From positions 1 through 51,148 of the IMG/VR virus record IMGVR_UViG_3300044464_000110: DNA of 51,148 nt; one strand, 5' to 3'. How positions within the stretch are numbered: position 1 is the first letter of the stretch; each line of letters starts with the position of its first letter. The notes under the pieces are model-generated. The model searched no databases and was not told where the DNA came from. It worked only from the letters and a program-made list of their open reading frames with translations. Positions 1 through 6,731 of this stretch are shown one piece after another. The position numbers and the translations under genes are program-made. The stretch is from a virus.

Positions 1-140
1 GCGTCGGGGCCAGCGTCGCGGCCAGCGTCGGGGCCAGCGTCCAGGCCAGCGTCCAGGCCAGCGTCTGGGCCAGCGTCGGGGCCAGCGTCGGGGCCAGCGT
101 CAAGGCCAGCGTCTGGGACAGCGTCTGGGCCAGCGTCGGG
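1..140 (+). repeat. 12-bp in-frame coding repeat, left end of array
   Basis: Eleven complete 12-bp units (GCCAGCGTCNGG type) and the end of a twelfth encode [AD]SV[GQWKA] tetrapeptides. This is the right part of an array that starts at 50881 and crosses the window ends, about 34 units in total. Units differ mainly at the fourth codon (GGG, TGG, CAG, AAG, GCG) and at GCC/GAC. Confidence 0.95.
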
Positions 141-767
141 TGCGCCTTCAAGGGCTGCCACGATGCCGGCTTTCCGGCATGGACTTCGTTCTTCGTTGAG
201 GGCTGCGGGCTCTCGCTCGCTCCGCCAGCCGCTGCGAAAGAAGCCGCGTGGCGCGTGATGCAATCCGGCTGTGGCTGGTGGCTGCCGTACCGCAACCTGC
301 TTGTGCTCTCCGACCGGCCGCGCGAAATCCACCGCGACGCCCGCGGACGGTTGCACCGCGAGAACGGCATGGCGCTGTCCTACCGTGACGGCTGGGGCCT
401 GTGGGCGCTCAACGGCGTCGCCGTCACCGAGCAGATCGTCATGCGTCCCGAGACGCTGACGGCAGCGGAGATCGATGCCGAGCGCAACGCCGACGTGCGC
501 GCCGTCATGGTCGAGCGGTACGGCTACCGCCGCTACCTGCACGAGAAGGGCGCGCGCTCTCTCGATGTGCAGGTGGATCGCTTCGGGCGCCCGATGGCCC
601 TGATGGCCACAGCCGACGAGCGCGATCCGCACATCCTCGTCTGCACGGATGGGTCCACGACCCGCGTGCATCACTGTCCCGTCCCCCGCGCCGTCCGCGA
701 CTGCATGGCTGCCGAGTCGTGGCTGATGGGCGGGATCGACTTCCAGCGCGTGAAGGCAGCCTCCTGA
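1..767 (+). CDS. Tetrapeptide-repeat DUF6745-like protein, C-terminal part
   Basis: This is the C-terminal 255 residues of a protein whose N-terminus lies at the other end of the window (50635 onward). The frame is open from base 3 with no start needed, and the terminal A at 51148 plus the first two bases here make the AGC codon of the repeat. Eleven more [AD]SV[GQWKA] units are followed by a globular region beginning CAFKGCHDAGFPAW. It contains an HRDARGRLHRENGMAL stretch and a PETLTAAEIDAERNADVR helix, both as I recall them from DUF6745 proteins. Joined, the protein is 426 residues. Its function is unknown. The next gene follows after 10 nt. Confidence 0.85.
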   Translation, partial: VGASVAASVGASVQASVQASVWASVGASVGASVKASVWDSVWASVGCAFKGCHDAGFPAWTSFFVEGCGLSLAPPAAAKEAAWRVMQSGCGWWLPYRNLLVLSDRPREIHRDARGRLHRENGMALSYRDGWGLWALNGVAVTEQIVMRPETLTAAEIDAERNADVRAVMVERYGYRRYLHEKGARSLDVQVDRFGRPMALMATADERDPHILVCTDGSTTRVHHCPVPRAVRDCMAAESWLMGGIDFQRVKAAS

Positions 768-777
768 GGAGTTCATC

Positions 778-1242
778 GTGACGACCAAGACCAAGGCCCT
801 GCCCGACGCCGCGACGGCGCACAAGCTCGTGGAGGACGCGGCGGCGAAGGTGGCCGCGCTGCCCGAGACCGAGCGCGTGGCGAGTCTGTCGGTGGGCGAC
901 ATGGTGCAGCAGGGCGACGTGTACCTGCTGCGCGTGAAGGACAAGTCCCAGCCGGCGAAGGACAAGACCGGCAGCCGGCAGCTCGCGCCGGGCAACAACC
1001 CGGGCGCGCGGCATGTCATCGACCCGGACGCGGACGTGACGGTCTACCCGTCGGGAATCGCGGGCGGGCTGGAGGCGCTGGGCGTGCCGGTGGCGAGCCA
1101 CGCGCTGCTCGGTCCGCTGGTGCGGGCGCTGTCGCGCTTCACGCTGATGCATCCCGAGCACGGCCACAAGGACATGCCGGCAGGCTGCTACCAGACGCTG
1201 TTCCAGGTGGACGCGGTGACGATGCAGCGGGTGCAGGACTGA
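778..1242 (+). CDS. Conserved hypothetical companion of the DUF6745-like repeat protein
   Basis: A 154-residue protein starts at GTG behind a GAGGAG ribosome site (766-771), 10 nt after the repeat-protein gene. A QGDVYLLRV strand comes early and the C-terminal half has HPEHGHKDMPAGCYQT. From memory, small proteins with a QGDV start and an H-E-H...LPAG(x)Y motif often sit beside DUF6745 repeat genes in phages and bacteria, so the two are probably a functional pair. No catalytic residues can be assigned and no membrane segment or signal peptide is visible. Its function is unknown. Confidence 0.8.
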   Translation: MTTKTKALPDAATAHKLVEDAAAKVAALPETERVASLSVGDMVQQGDVYLLRVKDKSQPAKDKTGSRQLAPGNNPGARHVIDPDADVTVYPSGIAGGLEALGVPVASHALLGPLVRALSRFTLMHPEHGHKDMPAGCYQTLFQVDAVTMQRVQD

Positions 1243-1245
1243 CCC

Positions 1246-1353
1246 GTGAAGACCCGTGACACGACCATCGGCATCGTTGGCGAGGCGGCGCTGATGCTGT
1301 TCGCGCTGTACGCGCTCTGGCTCGCGGTGTCGCTGATGGCGGCGCACCCGTGA
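1246..1353 (+). CDS. Small single-pass membrane protein (35 aa)
   Basis: A GTG-started reading frame of 35 residues with one hydrophobic helix (AALMLFALYALWLAVSLMAA) and an Arg/Lys-containing N-terminus. It starts 3 nt after the preceding stop, and its TGA overlaps the next GTG, so it fits a translationally coupled chain. Its function is unknown; a lysis or membrane-modulating role is possible but unsupported. Confidence 0.5.
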   Translation: MKTRDTTIGIVGEAALMLFALYALWLAVSLMAAHP

Positions 1354-1661
1354 GCACCACCGGCGGGCGCGGCGAGCTGCTCGTCGGCTTCGTCCGGCAC
1401 CGACATGACCTGCGTGGCGGCGGGGGCCCGGCGCTCGACGATGTGGCCCGAACGCGCATCGTCGGCGCTGGATGCCACGACCCCAACGTGACGGCCCCCG
1501 TCGCCCGCTCTTTCGGCGTGTCGGCCCTGTTGCCCCTCGGCCTGCCGGTGTGGGGCCTGTGGGCGCTGCTGCTCGCTACCGCGTCGCTGGCGCTCTGGTC
1601 GCACTGGCGCTTCCGCCGCGCCGGCTGCCCGCGCAGTGGCGGCTGGAGGAACGGGCCATGA
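1350..1661 (+). CDS. Hypothetical small membrane protein (103 aa)
   Basis: The GTG start overlaps the previous stop (GTGA) and its own stop overlaps the next ATG (ATGA). The first half is polar and Arg/His-rich. Residues of about 58-87 form one strongly hydrophobic segment (LPLGLPVWGLWALLLATASL) followed by basic WRFRRAG, which predicts a cytoplasmic C-terminus. No family was recognised. Confidence 0.5.
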   Translation: MSTTGGRGELLVGFVRHRHDLRGGGGPALDDVARTRIVGAGCHDPNVTAPVARSFGVSALLPLGLPVWGLWALLLATASLALWSHWRFRRAGCPRSGGWRNGP

Positions 1662-1879
1662 ACGCCGACCTGCACTCCGCCGGCGTGGCCATGGCGGCGC
1701 TGGCCCTCTTCGCGCTGGCGCTGCTCGGCGCGCGTGCCCTGGCCCGCGCGATCTTCCGCTCGCACGACGAGCCCACCGAATCCATGGCCCACGGCGCGGA
1801 CGACCCCCGCGCGCCGGAGACGGGAGACCAGCGGGGGGCCAGCTCCACAGCGCCCGGGAGGCGGCCGCTTCGACCCTGA
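1658..1879 (+). CDS. Hypothetical small membrane protein (73 aa)
   Basis: An ATG start overlaps the preceding stop as ATGA. One hydrophobic helix (AGVAMAALALFALALLGARA) near the N-terminus is followed by a polar, probably disordered tail rich in Asp, Pro and Arg. It is the third consecutive tiny membrane protein (1246-1879), and together they may be a membrane-directed operon. No family was recognised. Confidence 0.5.
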   Translation: MNADLHSAGVAMAALALFALALLGARALARAIFRSHDEPTESMAHGADDPRAPETGDQRGASSTAPGRRPLRP

Positions 1880-1941
1880 CCACGGGCCGGCGGTCCGACC
1901 CCTCGGATCGTCGGCCACTCAACCCACGGGAGACCCTGACC

Positions 1942-2394
1942 ATGGACGACACCACCGCCATGCACAAGCCAGACGAGCGGGCGGACTACCTCACGCGCTT
2001 CCGCGAGAAGGGCCAGTCGCAGGCCCTCGCCTGGATCCACGACATGCGTCCCGGCGGCGAGGCCGGCATGGCGTGGGCGCTGGGCGTGGCCGACGTCGTG
2101 GTGCACAAGTTCGGGCGCGCGCTGCAGCGGCCGCAGCCGCCGCTCAACCTCGGCGTGGACCTGGTGCTGCCGTGGCGCACGCGCTGGGCGCTGTTCCGGC
2201 GCGGGCGCGTCTCGGTGTCCGCGCGCGCTGTCGTGTCGTCGGCTGGCCCGGCGCCGCTGTTGGGCTCGACGGTCGCGCTCGAGCTCGACGGCAGGATCCT
2301 CGACGCGAAGGTTGCGCTGGCGCCGAAGTTCGTGGCGCCCGAGGAGCCAGTGGGCGTTCAGACCGCTGAGACAGCGGGCGAGGACGGGCCATGA
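1942..2394 (+). CDS. Hypothetical protein (150 aa)
   Basis: The ATG start sits 10 nt after a GGGAG ribosome site. The N-terminal 60 residues look helical (DYLTRFREKGQSQALAWIHD) and the C-terminal half is strand-rich (VSVSARAVVSSA, STVALELDGR). It is followed by an ATGA-coupled gene. There is no signal peptide or membrane segment and no recognised domain. Confidence 0.65.
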   Translation: MDDTTAMHKPDERADYLTRFREKGQSQALAWIHDMRPGGEAGMAWALGVADVVVHKFGRALQRPQPPLNLGVDLVLPWRTRWALFRRGRVSVSARAVVSSAGPAPLLGSTVALELDGRILDAKVALAPKFVAPEEPVGVQTAETAGEDGP

Positions 2395-2729
2395 AGAAGC
2401 GGCTGAAGAAGCCAGAGCTGGCCCCAACGGCCATCCTTGTGGCAAACGCAATCGCGTCCTCGCTCAGGAATGGATCGCCGTGGACCGAAGGCGTTCACGC
2501 CTTCGTCGGGCCAGACACGCACCTGATCGTCGTCGTGGCCGTCATGGGCGCCGATTTGAGCGCGGCGCAGCGCGCGTTTGATTCCGTCAGCGAAGCTGCC
2601 TACGCCCAGAGTGGCCTACTCGCGGCGGCCACCGTGCTGGACCCATGGAAGGCGAAGCCCTGTGCCGCGGAGCCCGAGACCGCGGATAAGCCGCAGCGGT
2701 CGGCCCCGGGCGTGGCCGGCGCCGACTGA
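2391..2729 (+). CDS. Hypothetical protein (112 aa)
   Basis: Coupled to the previous gene by ATGA. A lysine-rich start (MKKRLKKPELAP) precedes a mixed alpha/beta core with a hydrophobic strand (THLIVVVAVMGAD) and a Pro/Ala/Glu tail. The hydrophobic stretch is short and looks like a buried strand rather than a membrane helix. No family was recognised. Confidence 0.6.
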   Translation: MKKRLKKPELAPTAILVANAIASSLRNGSPWTEGVHAFVGPDTHLIVVVAVMGADLSAAQRAFDSVSEAAYAQSGLLAAATVLDPWKAKPCAAEPETADKPQRSAPGVAGAD

Positions 2730-2920
2730 TGGCCACGCGCGAGACGCAGTGCGGCAACAAGCACCGCCACGAGACGTGGCGCTCGGCGCAGCTCGAGGCA
2801 GCCAGCGCCGCGAAGCGCAACCGCCACGGCGCGATCCGCGTGTACCGCTGCCCATGGTGCCGCGGCTTCCACATCGGCCACGACGCGCCCGCGCGCCGCA
2901 TCAAGGCGCTCGCATCGTGA
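2729..2920 (+). CDS. Small Cys/His-containing, probably zinc-binding protein (63 aa)
   Basis: The start shares one base with the preceding stop. The C-terminal half carries CPWCRGFHIGH, a CxxC followed by two histidines, with an earlier Cys and His (TQCGNKHRH), which gives a plausible small zinc-binding fold. The protein is basic (many Lys and Arg), so nucleic-acid binding is possible. Small phage proteins with a CPxCxxxHxGH motif are familiar but have no defined role. Confidence 0.65.
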   Translation: MATRETQCGNKHRHETWRSAQLEAASAAKRNRHGAIRVYRCPWCRGFHIGHDAPARRIKALAS

Positions 2921-3051
2921 GCAGCAACGTCTACCCGCTGCGCGCTCGTCGTGCGCAGCACCGCGCCACGCCGGGAGCCCCCGGTTCCTTCCACGGGCTG
3001 GCGGGCGCGGTCTCTTCTTCACCCGCGGCCCCGCGCCGCACGGAGACCTGA
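2917..3051 (+). CDS. Possible small basic protein (44 aa)
   Basis: A GTGA-coupled 44-residue frame fills the gap before the next gene, whose ribosome site (GGAG) lies in its last codons. Composition is Arg/Ala/Pro/Ser-rich with no domain. The only support is its position and coupling, and it may be spacer sequence. Confidence 0.3.
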   Translation: MSSNVYPLRARRAQHRATPGAPGSFHGLAGAVSSSPAAPRRTET

Positions 3052-3052
3052 C

Positions 3053-4030
3053 ATGACCGCACCCATTCACATCGCCCGCGCCTACAACGAGATATTCGCG
3101 CAGGACGTTGACCGCGCGCTGGGCTTCATGCCCACCGTGCAGACGGTCATCTACGCGATCGGCGCCGGGACCATCGACGGCGACATCAAGCACGCGCAGG
3201 TGACGCTTGATCTCGCGCGCCAGCGCGGACAGTTCCTTGAGGCGTGGTTCTACCCCGGGGCGGGCGGCATCACCTCGGGCAAGATCAAGGTCACCGACCC
3301 CGCGCTGGTGGCTGACGCGAAGAAGGCCGCCGACCAGTTGCGCGCTCACATCGCCAATGGTGGCCTCGGTGGCGGGGCCTCGATCCTGTCGGAGTGCGGC
3401 GACGACTGGAAGATCACGCCGGCGACGTTCATCGCGGCCTACGAGGCCGTGGCGGCGGTGGTGCCGAAGGAGTTTGTCCGCGTGTGGGCGCTGACTCCGA
3501 TGAAGGGCCTGTCCGGCGCGATGGCCTACCGCCCGCCGTCGGCGCAGCTCTTCGCGCTGCACCCCTACGGCCTCAAGTCCGTGGACTTCACCGCGCTGGC
3601 GGACGGCACGCCGAAGGCCAACACGACGCCGGCCGCGCGCACGCTGGCGCTCCTGGAGGCAGCCGCGGTGGCGGGGTTGCCGCTGCTGGGCTTCGACGAG
3701 GCTGGCGTGATCGACCTGCCGGACATCGCGACCACGGGCAAGGCCGCGTGGCTGTCGTACTACAAGCCGTGCTTCGATCTGCTCACCCGCTACGGCGGCC
3801 GGATGATGTTCATGGCGTCCGAAGACTGGAAGTTCGGGACGTGGCTCGATGGCCGCTGGGCGCCGACGCTCTCGGCCGAGGAAGGGCACGCGAAGTACCC
3901 GCTGGCACCGCTGGCGTGGTTCGGCGCGCCGGGCTGCCCGGAGGCGTGCGAGATCATGGCCAAGAAGTTCTCCACGGGTATTGTGGCCAAGGCTGTCGCG
4001 AGCCCGTTCGCGATTGGAGGTGCGGCGTGA
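3053..4030 (+). CDS. Hypothetical protein, possible TIM-barrel glycoside-hydrolase-like fold (325 aa)
   Basis: The ATG follows a GGAG site by 7-8 nt; the frame is open further upstream but has no better start. Alternating hydrophobic strands and helices end in motifs such as EAWFYPGAGG, LFALHPYG, LPLLGFDEAG and MMFMASEDWKFG, with acidic or aromatic residues at strand ends as in (beta/alpha)8 sugar hydrolases. That assignment is a weak inference and no catalytic pair can be fixed. There is no signal peptide. A membrane-protein gene overlaps its stop by GTGA. It is one of the few candidates for a degradative enzyme outside the tail. Confidence 0.7.
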   Translation: MTAPIHIARAYNEIFAQDVDRALGFMPTVQTVIYAIGAGTIDGDIKHAQVTLDLARQRGQFLEAWFYPGAGGITSGKIKVTDPALVADAKKAADQLRAHIANGGLGGGASILSECGDDWKITPATFIAAYEAVAAVVPKEFVRVWALTPMKGLSGAMAYRPPSAQLFALHPYGLKSVDFTALADGTPKANTTPAARTLALLEAAAVAGLPLLGFDEAGVIDLPDIATTGKAAWLSYYKPCFDLLTRYGGRMMFMASEDWKFGTWLDGRWAPTLSAEEGHAKYPLAPLAWFGAPGCPEACEIMAKKFSTGIVAKAVASPFAIGGAA

Positions 4031-4254
4031 GCAAGTTCACCGCCGCCTGCCTCGCGTGCGCCGTGACACTCGTGTTCCTCGCCGCGCTGGCCGAGCGCGA
4101 GCGGCGGCATGACCGCGCGCACATCGAGAAGATGCTGATGCCCCCGCCGCCGCAGACGCAGTCGGTGGTGCCGGTGCCGGGGCAGTGCAAGGGATTCCAT
4201 GCGACGCCGATGGTCGTGACGGTGCCGTTCGCGACCGGGCCGGACCTGCCGTGA
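4027..4254 (+). CDS. Small protein with N-terminal membrane anchor or signal (75 aa)
   Basis: GTGA-coupled to the preceding gene. Residues 5-21 (TAACLACAVTLVFLAAL) form one hydrophobic helix. A charged segment (AERERRHDRAHIEK) and a proline-rich tail with PPPPQTQ follow. The layout of one helix, charged linker and Pro-rich tail is compatible with a spanin-like or other periplasm-facing anchor protein, but there is no lipobox and no firm family. Confidence 0.55.
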   Translation: MSKFTAACLACAVTLVFLAALAERERRHDRAHIEKMLMPPPPQTQSVVPVPGQCKGFHATPMVVTVPFATGPDLP

Positions 4255-4697
4255 CCGCCACGGAGTATTGCGAGGACTGTGCGTGGTTCGGCGCGCGCCG
4301 TGAGGGGCAGCCGTGCAGCACCGTGGCGTGTCTGCATGCCGGCGCGCTGAACACGCCACCGGCAATATGCCGCGACCAACCGGAGACTCCGTGGCGCGAT
4401 GACTGCGAACGCTCGCGCAAGTCGTACTCGCATTGTCGTGGCGCGCGGCACTGGAAGTCGAAGGAGCCGCCAGACGCGACGGCCATATCCAAGGCGAAGC
4501 GTGACCGCGTGGCGGCGCAGGTTGGCGCGCGATTCGTCACGGTGATGGTCCACCTGTTCCTTTGGCTGCCACTTGCCTTGCTGAACATGGACAGCGCCAG
4601 CGAGCATATCCAAGGCGCGGTGGTCGGGTGGGCCTGTGCAAGCATCGCGCTGGGCGCGCTGCGTCCATTCCGCTTCATGTTGGAGCCGCAGCCATGA
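4251..4697 (+). CDS. Cys-rich membrane protein (148 aa)
   Basis: The GTG start overlaps the previous stop. The N-terminal 80 residues hold eight cysteines (starting CEDC) with interspersed His and Trp, as in a small metal-binding domain. The C-terminal half has two hydrophobic segments (FVTVMVHLFLWLPLALL and GAVVGWACASIALGAL). It therefore looks like a two-helix membrane protein with a cytoplasmic zinc or disulfide domain. Its function is unknown. Confidence 0.6.
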   Translation: MTATEYCEDCAWFGARREGQPCSTVACLHAGALNTPPAICRDQPETPWRDDCERSRKSYSHCRGARHWKSKEPPDATAISKAKRDRVAAQVGARFVTVMVHLFLWLPLALLNMDSASEHIQGAVVGWACASIALGALRPFRFMLEPQP

Positions 4698-4963
4698 CCG
4701 CCCCCGCGACCGCGCTTGACAGCGCGAGAGAGGCCGTGCGGCTCACGACGGCCATTCCGTTCGATTCGGTTGCCGTAGCAGCGCACGCCAGCGTCCACTA
4801 CCGCCAGATCGCGCAAGCACTGATCGTGGCGGTGGATCTGCTGGAGGATGCACTCGCGGAGCTACTGGCGATGGAGGCTGCCACCGGCTTGGCCGGGCCC
4901 GGCTCATCGGACGGGCTCGACGCCTTCCTCGCCGCCCAGCGCGGCGCCGGAGGAGCAGCATGA
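4694..4963 (+). CDS. Hypothetical protein (89 aa)
   Basis: ATGA-coupled on both sides. It is mostly helical and Ala-rich (QIAQALIVAVDLLEDALAEL), with a Gly/Ser break and a short C-terminal helix. It lies directly upstream of the methyltransferase. No family was recognised. Confidence 0.55.
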   Translation: MTAPATALDSAREAVRLTTAIPFDSVAVAAHASVHYRQIAQALIVAVDLLEDALAELLAMEAATGLAGPGSSDGLDAFLAAQRGAGGAA

Positions 4964-5802
4964 AGCTCGGCTCGTTCTTCTCCGGCATCGGCGGCCTTGA
5001 GCTGGGCCTTGAAGCTGCGCTGGGGGCGGAGACTGTCTTCCAATGCGAGCGCGATCCATACGCGCGCCGCGTGCTGGCGAAGCACTGGCCCGGCGTGCCG
5101 CGCTTCAACGACGTGCGCGCGTTCGCGTCGCGGCGCTGGACTGACTCGCACCCGATCCCGCATGCCGACGTGTGGTGCGGCGGCTTCCCGTGTCAGGACA
5201 TCTCCGTTGCCGGAAAGCAGGTCGGGATTCATGGAGCGCGCAGCGGACTCTTCTTCACCTGGATGCGAGCCGTTCGCATCTTTCGACCGCGCTTCCTGGT
5301 GCTGGAGAACGTTCCAGCGATCCTTGCTGGAGACAGCTACGGTCCCGTTCTCGGGGCGCTGGCCGAGGCGGGGTACGATGCGGAATGGGATGTGCTATCC
5401 GCGGCGGACGTCGGCGCTCCGCATCTGCGCGAGCGGTGGTTCTGCATCGCCCGAGATGCTTCCGACACCGAGCGCGTCGAACTTCGAGTGCGCGGACGTG
5501 CCGCGGCTGCTGGAGCGGAGAGCGAAGCTGGCGGCGAAGCACGGGAACAACGGATTCGGGCTGACGCTGGCGCAGCACGTCAAGGCGTGGCCCACGCCGA
5601 CGGCGATGTCCGACACCGGTGGAGCGGCTCTCTGCAAATGGGGCGGAGCTCGCGCCAGGCAGTCGATGCGGGATCAGGGAGTTTCGGAAGCGGAGATGAA
5701 TGGCGCACTGAACCCAACGTGGGTCGAGTGGCTCATGGGGTTCCCGCTCGGGTGGACCGACTGCGCGGCCTCGGCAACGCCGTCGTCCCGCAGTGCGCCT
5801 AA
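4960..5802 (+). CDS. DNA (cytosine-5-)methyltransferase with frame conflict in C-terminal half
   Basis: C5-cytosine methyltransferases transfer a methyl group from S-adenosylmethionine to cytosine in DNA; phages use them to evade restriction. Motif I (FSGIGGLELGLE, residues 7-18), motif IV with the catalytic Cys (GGFPCQDIS, C78), motif VI (ENV, 116-118) and motif VIII (APHLRERWFCIA, 153-164) are intact. After residue 164 the frame continues through low-complexity sequence and ends at residue 280 with a motif-X-like GLGNAVVPQ, three residues before the stop. The +1 frame over the same bases (5453-5815) also encodes a family-like C-terminus with more typical codon use, so this gene may be frameshifted or recoded. 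ATGA overlap with the upstream gene. Confidence 0.85.
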   Translation: MKLGSFFSGIGGLELGLEAALGAETVFQCERDPYARRVLAKHWPGVPRFNDVRAFASRRWTDSHPIPHADVWCGGFPCQDISVAGKQVGIHGARSGLFFTWMRAVRIFRPRFLVLENVPAILAGDSYGPVLGALAEAGYDAEWDVLSAADVGAPHLRERWFCIARDASDTERVELRVRGRAAAAGAESEAGGEAREQRIRADAGAARQGVAHADGDVRHRWSGSLQMGRSSRQAVDAGSGSFGSGDEWRTEPNVGRVAHGVPARVDRLRGLGNAVVPQCA

Positions 5803-5815
5803 GTCATTGGACTGA
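5453..5815 (+). other. Alternative +1-frame C-terminus of the methyltransferase
   Basis: From codon GAG at 5453 the +1 frame reads EMLPTPSASNFE, then KAWPTPTA, then LNPTWVEWLMGFPLGWTD, and stops at 5815. These are typical C-terminal motifs of phage-type cytosine methyltransferases. By hand count its third codon positions are about 83 percent G or C over 113 codons, against about 62 percent for the zero frame over the same interval. A single-base shift near 5449-5453 (GCCCGAG) would give a 284-residue enzyme. It could be a mutation, an assembly error, recoding, or a separate product from ATG 5456. Confidence 0.55.
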
Positions 5816-5858
5816 GGCTGCGCGAACTCATCTCAGCGGCGCGCCAGGAGTCAGCAGC

Positions 5859-6089
5859 ATGAAGCCCAAGGCCGCGAAGTCCCGCTTCAGCTATGCCACG
5901 AAGGCCGAGGTGCTCGCGCAACTTCGCTTCGATGTGGCGCTTGCTGGCTCACAGAAGGCGTGTGCCAAGGCGCTCGGATGCTCTCCGCAGTACCTCAACG
6001 ACATCCTCAACGGTAAGCGCCAGCCGGCGCGGGAAGTGCTGAACCGCATCGGGTTCCGCAAGGTCACTCTGTACGAAAGGCTCCAATGA
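5859..6089 (+). CDS. HTH DNA-binding protein, XRE/Cro-like (76 aa)
   Basis: The start at ATG 5859 is chosen because CAGGAG lies 8 nt upstream. Residues of about 30-65 read GSQKACAKALGCSPQYLND then ILNGKRQP, a Cro/CI-type helix-turn-helix with the SPQYLNDILNGKR recognition region. With only 76 residues there is no dimerisation or peptidase domain, so it resembles a Cro-type regulator. It lies in the plus-strand chain after the methyltransferase and couples by ATGA to the next gene. A direct role in controlling the early operon is an inference. Confidence 0.8.
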   Translation: MKPKAAKSRFSYATKAEVLAQLRFDVALAGSQKACAKALGCSPQYLNDILNGKRQPAREVLNRIGFRKVTLYERLQ

Positions 6090-6283
6090 CGCCCAAGGCC
6101 AAGCGCGCGGGGAGGAAGGCGAGGACGTGGAAGGCGTGGGCCTGCCCGCTCTCAATGGGAGTGGCCGAGTGGCCCCTCGTGTTCAGCAGCAAGACGATGC
6201 TGAACTGCCGCGGCGCGCCGGGGCATCACGCCATCCGCGTGCTCGTCACCGAAGTGCTGCCCGCGCGCCGGAGGAAGCCATGA
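6086..6283 (+). CDS. Hypothetical basic protein (65 aa)
   Basis: ATGA overlaps with both neighbours. The N-terminus is strongly basic (TPKAKRAGRKARTWKAW); the rest may form a small beta-rich fold (VAEWPLVFSSKTMLNC, HHAIRVLVTEVL) with two cysteine or histidine positions. No family was recognised. Confidence 0.5.
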   Translation: MTPKAKRAGRKARTWKAWACPLSMGVAEWPLVFSSKTMLNCRGAPGHHAIRVLVTEVLPARRRKP

Positions 6284-6510
6284 CCAGCGAGGTAGACGAG
6301 GACATCTGCGGCCTGTGCGGTTTGCCCGGCGCAGACAAGATGGCTCTATGGACTGGCGGCGGCGTTTACTGGCCCGGCGAGCGGAAGCCTGACGCTGAAG
6401 TGGTCCGCGCTGAATGCGAGCAGGAGGAAACGCGGCGCGCGCATTCGATGCTGACGCAGGCGCAGCGTGATGCCGTGATCCGATCAGTCTCTGGCGGAGT
6501 GTGGCCATGA
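6280..6510 (+). CDS. Hypothetical CxxC protein (76 aa)
   Basis: Starts in an ATGA overlap. The N-terminus is MTSEVDEDICGLCGLPGADK, with one CxxC close to the start. The middle is Gly/Trp-rich and the C-terminal half is helical and charged. It is the first of three consecutive genes whose coding begins ATGACCAGCGA (see 6507 and 6728). No family was recognised. Confidence 0.55.
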   Translation: MTSEVDEDICGLCGLPGADKMALWTGGGVYWPGERKPDAEVVRAECEQEETRRAHSMLTQAQRDAVIRSVSGGVWP

Positions 6511-6731
6511 CCAGCGAAGCGAAGATTCCGGCGCACATCATCGCCCAGTACGGATCGGCCCACGCTTTCAGGGCCGAGAAGCGGCGGCAGGTTGATGCCG
6601 TACTGCGGAGGCTGTCCGACGCGATGTGCGGCTGTGCCTTCCTGCCCGGAGGATCTGGGCGTCTGCGCGCCGCGGATGACGTGATTAAGGAGCAGCGCCG
6701 CGACATGCAAGTATGGAGATGGGGCCCATGA
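6507..6731 (+). CDS. Hypothetical protein (74 aa)
   Basis: ATG 6507 is preferred over GTG 6501 because it gives the ATGA overlap used throughout this cluster. It begins MTSEAKIPAHIIAQYGSAHA, is helical and basic in the middle (AEKRRQVDAVLRRLSDAM) and holds one CGC. Its first residues match those of the gene at 6728. No family was recognised. Confidence 0.5.
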   Translation: MTSEAKIPAHIIAQYGSAHAFRAEKRRQVDAVLRRLSDAMCGCAFLPGGSGRLRAADDVIKEQRRDMQVWRWGP

